Assembly (NCBI RefSeq): GCF_020103695.1
Contig: NZ_JAHXBF010000017.1
Span: 124,001 to 188,000, forward strand
Direction of reading: 5' to 3'
DNA length: 64,000 nucleotides
From: Hyalangium versicolor
Lineage (GTDB): Bacteria; Myxococcota; Myxococcia; Myxococcales; Myxococcaceae
Shown here: piece by piece, positions 52,056 to 60,602 of the stretch
Layout of the letters: every line of letters begins with the position of its first letter
How positions within the stretch are numbered: the stretch's first letter is position 1
Program-made: the position numbers and the translations under genes
Notes under the pieces: generated by a model
Told to the model about the DNA's origin: nothing
Databases searched by the model: none
What the model saw: only the letters and a program-made list of their open reading frames with translations

Positions 52056-53834
52056 TTACTGCAGCAGGTAGACCGAGAAGCCGACGGTATTGCCCTGGAT
52101 GCCGTCCGCCTGCACTGCCACGGCGTAGCCACCGTTGGCCAGACCGAAAAATGTGTACAGCCACCAGCCCTCGGCATCGGCCGTCACGCTGACAGCCTGC
52201 ACATCACCGCTGGCGACCTGGGTCAGTGTCAGCAGCACCATCGCGCCCGGCACAGCAGTGCCGTTCAGCGTCACGTCGCCGCTTTGCAGCGGACGGCCCG
52301 GTTCGCCCGGCGCCATCACCACCGGCGGCACGGCGTCGCGGATGGCGGCCTGCACCGCCCCCGCGCTGGCGACGGCGAAGAACGGATCGCCGCTGGCCGG
52401 GGAGTGCAGCACGGCGCCATAGTGCAGGCCCTGGTGCAGGGTATCCTGCACAGCCTGCACGCTGACCAGTTGCGGCACATCCCAGTTCGCGCTGGTGAAT
52501 GTCAGTTGCGCTGGCGTTACCTGAAGCTGATTGTCTGGCTTGACCGTTACCTTCACGTCGGCGCTCGGCTGGCGCGATAGAGAGACGCCATAAGTCGCCG
52601 CAATGCCACCTTCGGTAACCGCGACATTGTTGGTGCTGAGTACAACCGCGGCCGGGTCGCCGTAGTCGAGCGTGGCAATATGCGGCGCACTGGTGAGCTG
52701 GTGCGTGTACATGGTGAGGTAGCGGCCATTGTCGCTGAGCGATGGATACTGGGTGAACCAGGTGCTGATCTTCGAGGCGTAGCCACCGCGCGCGGCGCGC
52801 GCCAGCGTATCGTAGACCCACATGGCAACCTTGCCGTTCGGCGTGGAACGGCCATAGTAGGCGACGAAGCGGCCGTCCGGGCTGATGCTGCACTGCTGGG
52901 CGAGTTGGGAGCCGTATGAGAAGCTGATGCGCTCCGTGGTCGCGGCCGCGCGGTTACGCACGTAGATATCGTAGTTCTGGTCCGCTTCCCCGCCCGGGGA
53001 CAGGATGGGCGCGGTGGACTCGAAGGCCACGATATTGCCGTCGCGGCTCATCGACATCTGGCGGCTGGTATTGTTCGGCGCCGGCTGGCCTGCGGTATTG
53101 ACGTCGATCCTTTCGTTCAGGCCGGTCTCGCGGTCATGCACCCACAATGCCGTGGCGCCTGCCGTACTGAGGCTCTTGTAGCCGATGTAGCGGCCGTCGT
53201 CGCTGATGCTCAACCGCTCATACAGGCCCGTAAAGTTAGCATCCGGCGCGGTGGTTGCGGTGCTGGTCTGCGTCACCATGTCCCACACGTACAGCTTGCT
53301 CGGGCTGGCGGCCGTATTGCCTTCCACGCGGTAGACCACATAGCGGCCGTTGTAGCTGATGCCGGCATAAGCCGTCTTGTTGATTTTCGGGTAAGCGGTC
53401 CAGCTTGCGCTGGCGACCTTGAGCGTCACGCCCAGCTGCAGGTCGCGCACAAAATAGCCGGAAGGATAGCTGGGCGGCGAGGTCAGGCCCATCTCGGGCG
53501 CAATCGAGGAGAACAGCACGTAGCGGCCATTGCCGCTGATCACGGGCACGCCGCTCTTCGGTGAGGACGGTGCGCCGGACGGGGTGATGTCGACCTGCTG
53601 CATCGCCTGCGTATCGCGGTCGAGCAGGAAGATATTGCCTTCGCTGGAGCCGCTGACGTTGGCAAGGCGGAACACACTGTAGCGGCCGTCGCCACTGATT
53701 ACCGCGACGGGACGGAAAGAGGAGATGGCGGTGACCGGTGTCAGCTGCGTAGGCACGTCCTGCGCGGCGGCGACGCTGGCGAACAATGCAGCCGCCAGCG
53801 CCAGCGGCGCAGAGATGTACTGCGAATTCAACAT
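52056..53834 (-). CDS. secreted beta-propeller protein, likely imported
   Basis: A 592-residue exported protein. Signal peptide MLNSQYISAPLALAAALFASVAAAQ. About seven PD40/TolB-like blades follow (VISGDGRYSVFRLANV, VISGNGRYVLFSS, SYNGRYVVYRVEG, SISDDGRYIGYKS, SRDGNIVAFES, SPDGRFVAYYGRS). A Calx-beta-like stretch (VAVTEGGIAATYGVSLSRQPSADVKVTVK) and a C-terminal Ig-like domain complete it. The style resembles Oxalobacteraceae (Massilia/Duganella) proteins more than its neighbours, and the local GC is lower. AAGGA precedes the ATG at 53834. Confidence 0.78.
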   Translation of the reverse strand: MLNSQYISAPLALAAALFASVAAAQDVPTQLTPVTAISSFRPVAVISGDGRYSVFRLANVSGSSEGNIFLLDRDTQAMQQVDITPSGAPSSPKSGVPVISGNGRYVLFSSIAPEMGLTSPPSYPSGYFVRDLQLGVTLKVASASWTAYPKINKTAYAGISYNGRYVVYRVEGNTAASPSKLYVWDMVTQTSTATTAPDANFTGLYERLSISDDGRYIGYKSLSTAGATALWVHDRETGLNERIDVNTAGQPAPNNTSRQMSMSRDGNIVAFESTAPILSPGGEADQNYDIYVRNRAAATTERISFSYGSQLAQQCSISPDGRFVAYYGRSTPNGKVAMWVYDTLARAARGGYASKISTWFTQYPSLSDNGRYLTMYTHQLTSAPHIATLDYGDPAAVVLSTNNVAVTEGGIAATYGVSLSRQPSADVKVTVKPDNQLQVTPAQLTFTSANWDVPQLVSVQAVQDTLHQGLHYGAVLHSPASGDPFFAVASAGAVQAAIRDAVPPVVMAPGEPGRPLQSGDVTLNGTAVPGAMVLLTLTQVASGDVQAVSVTADAEGWWLYTFFGLANGGYAVAVQADGIQGNTVGFSVYLLQ

Positions 53835-53964
53835 GGATACATCCTTTGTCATGGCAAGGTAAATACCAGTGGCTAGCAAATTGCAATCCTAATATAAGGT
53901 TGCATCTTGCGCATCGTACCACGAATTGCCATGTGGCAACTGGGGCTGCTTTCTTGGCAAGACC

Positions 53965-53979
53965 TCGCCGTGCCCCGTC
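53965..53979 (+). repeat. 15-bp direct repeat, right copy
   Basis: Identical to 51935-51949. It lies 130 bp upstream of the start of the imported-looking propeller gene and 55 bp from the end of the next minus-strand gene. Confidence 0.55.
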
Positions 53980-54034
53980 GTTAGGGAGTACCAGCCGGGC
54001 AGTTCCGCCTCAATGTGCGTGCGCAGGGACCTGG

Positions 54035-54934
54035 TCAGAATCGTCCTGCGTTCAAGTTCGTGATCTTCAAGTTCCACGTGCCGATGCCTTCGGGCGGCAA
54101 AACGAGCGCGAGGACCAAGGCATTGATGTTGTTGTTGTTCATCCTTCCGTAGTCGTAGCCAAACCACGGCTGCCCCAGGGCTTGGATGAACGCTGAATTG
54201 AAGCTGGTGGCCGGGTAGTCCAATGCGTACGTGCCGTTGGAAGACCAAAGCACCATATTGCCGTAAGGGTCCTGCTTGTACAGCCAGTAGGCAATGTGCG
54301 TGTCATTGACATGCATCGTGAGGCGATACGTCACGCCGTCTTCAAAGAACTTGTCGGCATAACCGTCGGCACACTTGACCGCACCCTTCGAGGGGTCGAT
54401 GCGCTGTGCCGGAGGGAGGTTGCGCTGCATGGCCCCTTCAGCGGAATTGATGACCTTGGTTTCAAAGAAGATGCGAGCTTTGTCCCACGGGGCACCGCAG
54501 TCACCCCAAACGCTGTTGCGCCCCAGGAAGATGCCTTTGCCCTCTGCCGCGTACGCTTCAACCCCGTCGTCCATCTGGCCTGCTCGCATGAAGATGGGCA
54601 GGTGGGCCCAGCCTTGGATGGCCGAGTTGGTATTCCAGGGGCTGCCAAAAATATTGGTGCCCACAAAGTCGAAGGAGACCCACTGCGTTCTGCCTGAACC
54701 TCCGTAGTTCACTTGATAGCCGAGATCGCTCGTCGTCGTCCTCCCGTACCTTCTGAGTCCGGCCGCAGCAACGTAGCGGCCATATCCATCAAAGCCGAAC
54801 TCCACCGAGGAACTCATCAGGGTGCCAATCACGCGCTTGTCGTCGACCCAGAAGCCGTATTCTTGACCAGCCTGGGCCAGGGCGGACCACGTACTCGCAA
54901 GCAGGAACAGACATCGAACCATGAACAGTTTCAT
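54035..54934 (-). CDS. secreted hypothetical protein of lower GC
   Basis: A 299-residue exported protein. Signal peptide MKLFMVRCLFLLASTWSALA. The mature part is rich in Trp, Tyr and Gly (QVNYGGSGRTQWVSFDFVGTN, LGQPWFGYDYGRMNNNNINALVLALVLPPEG). It looks like a beta-sandwich, perhaps polysaccharide-binding, but no family was recognised. GC is about 50% in the lines I counted, well below its flanks. AAAGG precedes the ATG by 9 nt. Likely acquired, with the propeller gene beside it. Confidence 0.75.
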   Translation of the reverse strand: MKLFMVRCLFLLASTWSALAQAGQEYGFWVDDKRVIGTLMSSSVEFGFDGYGRYVAAAGLRRYGRTTTSDLGYQVNYGGSGRTQWVSFDFVGTNIFGSPWNTNSAIQGWAHLPIFMRAGQMDDGVEAYAAEGKGIFLGRNSVWGDCGAPWDKARIFFETKVINSAEGAMQRNLPPAQRIDPSKGAVKCADGYADKFFEDGVTYRLTMHVNDTHIAYWLYKQDPYGNMVLWSSNGTYALDYPATSFNSAFIQALGQPWFGYDYGRMNNNNINALVLALVLPPEGIGTWNLKITNLNAGRF

Positions 54935-55111
54935 CGATATGCCTTTCTGGGTTATTGATCTGCCAGGGAAGTGGCTCTCCTCGAAGAGCAAGGGGTGGGC
55001 CAATACCCAACCCCGCGAACCCAGGTTCGCCACGAAGCGAGGCTGGCCGAGTTCGTCCTCGGGACGCGTCCACTTTGGAGCGGCCCGTCCAGTCCTCCGA
55101 AGGAGGCTTGA

Positions 55112-55903
55112 TCAGTCCTCCTCCGAGTCATCAGCTGTTGTGCTTGGAAGCGCAGGTGCCGGAGGCTCGACCTCTCTGCTTAGAGGGCCAGGCAGCGCTT
55201 GCCCCATGCCCTGCTTGAGCATCTGCGGTGACGACCGCTCAATCCAGGCGTTGATGACCTCCTTGGCTTGCCAGTCCTCCAGGAGCTTCTGCCCCTTGAG
55301 GGTCCCAATCAGTTCCAGAAGCTGATTCGTATTGAGTACCTTATCGCGCCGACCCTCGACGAACTCCGTGGTGAATTGCTCCCGCACCAGGGGATCCATG
55401 TCCACGCGGATGCAGGTGTCGATGATCTTCAGCCCGACATCGCTGAGGGCAATCTTCTCATCCAGCGCATTCTGGCACTCCCGCTCGGCCTGCCTGCGGA
55501 AATCAATGGCGAATTCCGCGGCGATTCCCAGCAACCGCTTCTGGATCTTGCTCAAGAGGAAGGCGCGGATGTCCTGAAGTCCCTGGCTCAACACCAAGAT
55601 GGGATCCGACACCTGAATCTGCAGGTCGATCTTGGCCACGAAACAGAAGGGCTGCGTGGCGCTCGGTATCTCCATGACGAGACTGGAAGTCAGGATCCGC
55701 TTGTCCACGACCGCGAAGTCGTCATACGTGCCGAGGAGACGTTCGCCGACCGAGAGGTTCGCGCGTTGCAAGGGAACGAGCGTTCCATCCTTCTTCCTCG
55801 CGATCAGAGCCCCATAGGCAGGAACCTGAGGGAGCTCTGGATTCTGGCCCACTTCGAGCTTCTGGTTCCTGAAAGGCACGAGAATTGGCTCAAGGTCCGA
55901 CAT
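55112..55903 (-). CDS. SPFH/band-7-like protein, third gene of the caspase operon
   Basis: A 263-residue protein without a membrane segment. The core (about 80-185) has the pattern of an SPFH/band-7 domain: FVAKIDLQIQVSDPILVL, then DIRAFLLSKIQKRLLGIAAEFAIDFRRQAERECQNALDEKI, then SDVGLKIIDTCIRVDMDP. A helical tail and an acidic C-terminus (TTADDSEED) follow. SPFH proteins scaffold membrane or protein complexes. The assignment rests on pattern only. Its start overlaps the preceding stop by 14 bp, so it is co-translated with the helical protein and the caspase. Confidence 0.6.
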   Translation of the reverse strand: MSDLEPILVPFRNQKLEVGQNPELPQVPAYGALIARKKDGTLVPLQRANLSVGERLLGTYDDFAVVDKRILTSSLVMEIPSATQPFCFVAKIDLQIQVSDPILVLSQGLQDIRAFLLSKIQKRLLGIAAEFAIDFRRQAERECQNALDEKIALSDVGLKIIDTCIRVDMDPLVREQFTTEFVEGRRDKVLNTNQLLELIGTLKGQKLLEDWQAKEVINAWIERSSPQMLKQGMGQALPGPLSREVEPPAPALPSTTADDSEED

Positions 55904-58037
55904 GTTTCACTCCAGGGGTTGATGGGGTACCAACGAGCAGTACAGCCAGTTCCTCCGCGAGCCCGACGCAGCGCCGGTCATGCAGACGTAACTTCATGTA
56001 GGTTGCGAGACGCTTGCGATCCTGACCCTGCTCGTTGTCGGCAAGACCAAACCCAGACATGAAGCGCCGCAAGGTGTCCTCGCGGCGAGGAGCACCGTGG
56101 GCAGCTTCGACCAGGTTCAGCAAGCGCTTGATCACGTGCTCCCGGCTGTCATCCCCTTCGGGGCGGCGCATCGCCAAAGCCATCAGCAGGTTCGCGCTCC
56201 GCGACACCTCTTTCTTCTCGCTCATGAAGTCCAGCAGGGCCGCTGAAGGGATCACCAACAGGAGCGCGAGCGCGATCAGCTCTCCCACGCTCTTCCATCC
56301 CCGCAGGTTCTCTCCTTTCCTCGTCCACTTCTGGCACTGCTCCAGCAACATCACGAGCGTGTCCGCCGGGCGATCGCTGTTGGATACGAGCCGCGCGAGC
56401 ACAGCCACCACCAGCCGGACTTCCTTGGAGCCCACGCGCTTCACCCGCTCCCGAAGCAACTGGAGCGTGCGCTCGTGGTTCTTGAGACCCCACGGTTGGG
56501 TGAGGACGCTCATGGCGGTCATCGCAAGTGCGTCTTCCGGAGGAGCCTTCAACCAGTTCCGCACCACCTCTGTTGCAAGCGAGGTGGACTCAACGCTCAT
56601 CTGGCTGAAGGACTCGAGCGCTTCCGCGACAGCCTGACGGGAGGCTGCGTTCTTGGACCGGGCCCACGGCGTCAGCAGGTTCTCCAACGCGTCCAGGAAG
56701 TCCCGATCCGCCACCAAGGCGGCCGCTCTCCCGAGGTTCCTACTCATGAGGAAGTTATCGCCAAGACCCAGATCTCGAAGCCACGCGAGCAGCGTCTCGC
56801 GAGCGTCGACGAAGTGGCGGACGGCCACGTCGTAAGCCCGCGCGATCCAAGCCTCATTGCGCACACGGACTCCCTCCACCTTCAGCGCCGTCCTCCCGAA
56901 CCTGAGTGAGACCGGCTGGATGTCTGCCTCGATACGGCTGACCAGCTCCTTGAAGCGGGTACCAAAACCGCCAGGGGCTCTCTTGTCTGACTCACCCTTG
57001 CCCTGCAGACGGCGCTGGAGGTCTCTCGCCGCGTCCACGACCATCGACCATGGCATTCCGTCCAGGACGGCGGCCGCCAGCAGATGGCACCGAAGCTCCG
57101 TGGACTCAACCTTGTCGAACCATTCCAGGAGCGTCTGTTCTCCACTCCTCTTCATGCGCTCGAGAAGCCTGTCGAGCTCCTCGCCATCCCGGATCACCGC
57201 CGTCAGGCCGGTGGCGAGCCGGGCGATGGTGGAGTAACTCGTCAGCTCGGAGAGAACTCCCCGGACGCTCTCGTCGCGCAGCAGCCTGTCAGCCTGTTCA
57301 GGATCGCCTCCTCCCCCGATGAGGTAGCGCAACAGCCTTTCCAGAATGACGTCGGGTGGGAGAACCCAACCCTCGTGAACCAGATCATCGATCGCTGGCT
57401 GACCGGTGGAGTGCCTGACGATCAGAAAGGACGCAGCCTCTCTGAGCTTCTCGCTGAGCAACCTGCGATCATGCACGGTTCCGGAGCTGCTGCCCGTCAC
57501 CTCCACGGTGTAACCGACGCCTGACTCGAAGGTGTATTTCCGCAATCGGCTCCAGCTCTCCACTCGCTCCAGCTCGACAATCCGTCCCTCATCGCTGACG
57601 ACACGGTGCAGCGCCGCGAAGGCAAGCTGCATGGCGCCGAGATCGGCCGCGCCGTGGACGACAGTCACGCAGACACGCCTGAGGCTCTCCACGATCTGGC
57701 CCAACCGAGCGTCCTCGTCCAGGAGCGCTCTTGCACAGAGAACACTCTCACGCTCGACATAGACGGTGAGAGCGTGGAGCGAGCGCTGATGCGCCTCCGT
57801 GCCCTTCACGTCACCATTGGCCATGTTGACACCGCTCATCACCCCCGTGTTCACAACAGGGTTGACGAGGAACATCTGGAAGGAGCGCTCGTCACCGTCG
57901 AACAACTGAGTCCCCGCGCTCATCAGCGACTCGAGGATCTGGTTGGCCGACGAACCCTGCGGCTCCGTGAGTGGGTCAGCCTTCGCTCCAGGTGGAGGGA
58001 GCTCTCCCTGGGAGGAGATCAGGTCGTTCGGGTTCAT
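55890..58037 (-). CDS. large alpha-helical protein of the caspase operon
   Basis: A 715-residue cytoplasmic protein. Residues 63-77 (NTGVMSGVNMANGDV) align with the C-terminal motif of the caspase encoded just upstream. The rest is mainly helical, with HEAT-like stretches (LLMALAMRRPEG..., TLVMLLEQCQKW) and one hydrophobic segment near 590 (LIALALLLVIPSAALLDFM). No NTPase motif is visible. I do not recognise the family; the position suggests a sensor or adaptor for the protease. The start overlaps the caspase stop as ATGA. The downstream SPFH-like gene overlaps by 14 bp. Confidence 0.7.
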   Translation of the reverse strand: MNPNDLISSQGELPPPGAKADPLTEPQGSSANQILESLMSAGTQLFDGDERSFQMFLVNPVVNTGVMSGVNMANGDVKGTEAHQRSLHALTVYVERESVLCARALLDEDARLGQIVESLRRVCVTVVHGAADLGAMQLAFAALHRVVSDEGRIVELERVESWSRLRKYTFESGVGYTVEVTGSSSGTVHDRRLLSEKLREAASFLIVRHSTGQPAIDDLVHEGWVLPPDVILERLLRYLIGGGGDPEQADRLLRDESVRGVLSELTSYSTIARLATGLTAVIRDGEELDRLLERMKRSGEQTLLEWFDKVESTELRCHLLAAAVLDGMPWSMVVDAARDLQRRLQGKGESDKRAPGGFGTRFKELVSRIEADIQPVSLRFGRTALKVEGVRVRNEAWIARAYDVAVRHFVDARETLLAWLRDLGLGDNFLMSRNLGRAAALVADRDFLDALENLLTPWARSKNAASRQAVAEALESFSQMSVESTSLATEVVRNWLKAPPEDALAMTAMSVLTQPWGLKNHERTLQLLRERVKRVGSKEVRLVVAVLARLVSNSDRPADTLVMLLEQCQKWTRKGENLRGWKSVGELIALALLLVIPSAALLDFMSEKKEVSRSANLLMALAMRRPEGDDSREHVIKRLLNLVEAAHGAPRREDTLRRFMSGFGLADNEQGQDRKRLATYMKLRLHDRRCVGLAEELAVLLVGTPSTPGVKHVGP

Positions 58038-59032
58038 CGCTGCCTCCTCGGCTTACTGCCAATGATGATGTCGCCTGCGGAGATGTTGACGTCCTTCATC
58101 GTCCCACTGTTGTGGATGTCCCCGACTCGGGTGAGCTTCACTGGCCCCTCGAAGTGGTTGGAGGCTTCACTCACCGGCTGCGGCGGGTTCTCGCCGGCCG
58201 ACGGTCTCGCGGCCCTGGCTCCCACTCCTTTTCCCCCGAGCAGCATCGCGATAGGGAAGTTCTCTGTTGCTGTATCGAAGAAGGGCGTCTGCTCTCTGTG
58301 GATGGCCTGGGCACTCGCAGGGACGGCCTGGCTCAGGTAGGTCATCAGGTCGGAGAGACGAACGACCGACTCACCCGGCAGGCTCGCGGCGCCCTGCAAA
58401 GCCTCGATCAGGTGATGCGTATACAGGCTCGATGTTCCATCCAAGCGCGTCCAGGACTCCTGAGCCCCCAGAGACGAACTGAAGATTGCCCGGCCTGCTC
58501 CCTCCTTCAGCGCACTGATCAACTCCTGTGGAGGTGCGAGGGACTTGAGCCCCGCCGGAGGCCTCAGCGTCGGCCCCCCGCTCTTGGAGGTAGCCATTCC
58601 GCCTGCGTGGCAGCAATCCAGGATGGTCAGGAGCCGCCGGGCCTGGATGGCCCGAAGGGCGTCCGTGAAGTCCTGATCACGTATCGCGGATCCGGGAACG
58701 TCCGAGGGGTCGATGTCGTGGGGCAGAAGGAAATAGGCACCCGTGGGTTCCCGCCACCCGTGGCCCGAGAAGAAGACAATGATGGTGGCTTCGTGATCAC
58801 TCTCGGCCTGCTGGGAGAGCCACGTGAGGCCCTCCATGATGGCTTCACGCGTGGAGCCCTCATCATGGAGCAGCCGGATGTGATCTTCCGAGTAAGCGCA
58901 ACGAGCTGGATCCGTCAGAACGGACCGCAGCAATTGGGCATCCCGGCTTGTCACGGGCAGCGAGTAAGGGGCGTAGTGTGACAACCCGACCCCAATGAGC
59001 AACGCATATCCATGTGGGAAGTGTGTCGTCAT
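58034..59032 (-). CDS. caspase-like (C14) cysteine protease
   Basis: A 332-residue metacaspase-type protease. The p20 fold starts GYALLIGVGLSHY. Catalytic His91 lies in FFSGHGW and Cys141 in LDCCHAGG, both in standard context, so the enzyme should be active. A Pro/Ala/Ser linker (about 270-295) leads to a C-terminal motif at 304-325 (GDIHNSGTMKDVNISAGDII), which resembles the N-terminal motif of the next protein. Bacterial caspases often act as immune effectors activated by partner assembly. The stop overlaps the next start (ATGA). No clear ribosome site was seen. Confidence 0.87.
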   Translation of the reverse strand: MTTHFPHGYALLIGVGLSHYAPYSLPVTSRDAQLLRSVLTDPARCAYSEDHIRLLHDEGSTREAIMEGLTWLSQQAESDHEATIIVFFSGHGWREPTGAYFLLPHDIDPSDVPGSAIRDQDFTDALRAIQARRLLTILDCCHAGGMATSKSGGPTLRPPAGLKSLAPPQELISALKEGAGRAIFSSSLGAQESWTRLDGTSSLYTHHLIEALQGAASLPGESVVRLSDLMTYLSQAVPASAQAIHREQTPFFDTATENFPIAMLLGGKGVGARAARPSAGENPPQPVSEASNHFEGPVKLTRVGDIHNSGTMKDVNISAGDIIIGSKPRRQR

Positions 59033-59162
59033 GTCGAAGCCCAGCCCTCAGCAAGGAGCGGACCAGGACACTTTCCCCGATGAGCAGATGCGCTCTCCCT
59101 CGAAGCTCACGCGGAAGGATGGCGGCTCACGATGGCCGGATTCAGCCAGTTGGACATCGGGC

Positions 59163-59178
59163 TGGCCGGATCCGGCCA
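59163..59178. terminator. 16-bp palindrome between regulator and caspase genes
   Basis: TGGCCGGATCCGGCCA is a perfect palindrome 9 bp before the end of the NtrC-type gene on the plus-strand map, i.e. just after that minus-strand gene's stop. It may weaken transcription into the caspase trio. No T run is present. Confidence 0.4.
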
Positions 59179-59186
59179 ACCCGGTG

Positions 59187-60602
59187 TCACCGGCCTGGCT
59201 CTGGGGGCGTCTCTGACAGGTCGTTTCCGTCCAGGGGGTGCTGCTTCTCGACCCGGCGCTCGATGACCTTGCGATTCACGCCCAGCAGCCGCGCCGCAGC
59301 GCTCTTGTTGCCTTGGACCCTCGCCAGCGCGCGAGAGATGAGCGCCTGCGCCATCAGGTCGAGCTTGTCAGCCATGGGGAGGGCGAGCACGGCGTCCACC
59401 AGGGCATCGATGGGCGCCTGCGCCTGGATCGCTGAACGCTCCCGGCTCGCGAGCGCCTCGAAGGATTTGGGGGTGATGATCTCCTCCTCGGAGATCACGG
59501 CCAGGCGCTCCACCATGTTGCGGAGCTGGCGCACGTTGCCTTGCCAGCGGGCCTTGCGCAGCATCTCGACTGCCTCGGGGGAGAACTGAAGCGGGGGTTG
59601 CTGTTGACACGCGAAGTGCTGCAACAGTTCGGGGATGTCATCCCGGCGCTCCTCGAGTGAGGGGACCACGATCTCCAGGACATGGAGCCGGAAGAGGAGA
59701 TCCTCGCGGAACAGGCCCGCGCGCACACGGTCCTCCAGGTTCGCATGCGTGGCAGCGACGATGCGGCCGAGGAACTTCTCATCCGTGGTGGCGCCCACGG
59801 GCTGGAAGCGGCGCGTCTCCAGCACGCGGAGCAGCTTGGACTGGAGCGGCATGGGGAGCTCGGCGATTTCATCCAGGAACAGGGTGCCCTTCCCCACCCT
59901 CTTGAAGACGCCCTCGTGGCGCCGCTCGGCTCCGCTGAAGGAGCCCTTCTCGTGCCCGAAGAACTGAGACTCCATGAGTTCACCGGGGATGGCCCCACAG
60001 TTGATATCCAGCAGGGGCTCGTCCGAAACAGGCCCGAGCGCATGGATGGACTGCACCACCAGCTCCTTGCCCGCCCCCGTGGGCCCGACAACGAGCACGG
60101 GCCGATCCGATTGCGCGACCCGCTGGATGAGCGCTCTCAGCCGCTGCGAGGCCTGCGAGCTGCCCACCCACTTCACCTTCTCAGACGCCACGCGTGCCCG
60201 GAGCTCGAGCACCTCCTGCTCCAACCGTTTCCGCTCGCGCAGTTCGCTGAGGATGGGCTCCACCAGCTCCGCGCAGAGCTCCTCTTTGAGGATGTAGAGG
60301 TACGCGCCCATCTTCATGGCCGTCCGCACCTCCGTCATCCGCTCGACATTCGTCACCACGATGGGCACGGTGTCCGTCCGCTCGCGGAGCTCCTTCACCA
60401 GGGTCAACCCATCCTGGTTGAAGTGGTCCTCCCGATTGAGCCGGATGTCCACCAGCGCGACATCCGGCGCCGCACGCGCCACCTCCCGCCGCGCATCCTC
60501 CAGGCTGCCGGCTTGGACGATCTCCATGCCTTCGAGGCCCGCCAGGATGTTGGAGAGGATGAGCCGCCCGCTCCGCTCGTCATCGACGATCAAGACCTTC
60601 AT
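59187..60602 (-). CDS. NtrC-family sigma-54-dependent response regulator
   Basis: A 471-residue regulator. The receiver (about 1-120) has VDDE, phospho-acceptor Asp in ALVDIRLN, Thr in VVT and Lys in ILKEE; an insertion (REDHFNQD) follows the acceptor. The AAA+ domain (about 145-385) has Walker A GPTGAGKE, a GHEKGSFSGAERR loop (GSFSGA in place of GAFTGA, keeping the key Phe) and Walker B GTLFLDEIAEL. A Fis-type helix-turn-helix (AAARLLGVNRKVIERRV) ends it. Its start overlaps the histidine-kinase stop by 4 bp, so they form a two-component pair. Confidence 0.9.
   Translation of the reverse strand: MKVLIVDDERSGRLILSNILAGLEGMEIVQAGSLEDARREVARAAPDVALVDIRLNREDHFNQDGLTLVKELRERTDTVPIVVTNVERMTEVRTAMKMGAYLYILKEELCAELVEPILSELRERKRLEQEVLELRARVASEKVKWVGSSQASQRLRALIQRVAQSDRPVLVVGPTGAGKELVVQSIHALGPVSDEPLLDINCGAIPGELMESQFFGHEKGSFSGAERRHEGVFKRVGKGTLFLDEIAELPMPLQSKLLRVLETRRFQPVGATTDEKFLGRIVAATHANLEDRVRAGLFREDLLFRLHVLEIVVPSLEERRDDIPELLQHFACQQQPPLQFSPEAVEMLRKARWQGNVRQLRNMVERLAVISEEEIITPKSFEALASRERSAIQAQAPIDALVDAVLALPMADKLDLMAQALISRALARVQGNKSAAARLLGVNRKVIERRVEKQHPLDGNDLSETPPEPGR

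Noticed and set aside
59050..59065. Minus-strand TGGTCCG-CTCC-TTGCT as a sigma-54 promoter for the caspase gene
   Set aside because: Spacing and -12 fit, but the -24 has two mismatches and the start site would leave only about 7 nt before the ATG.
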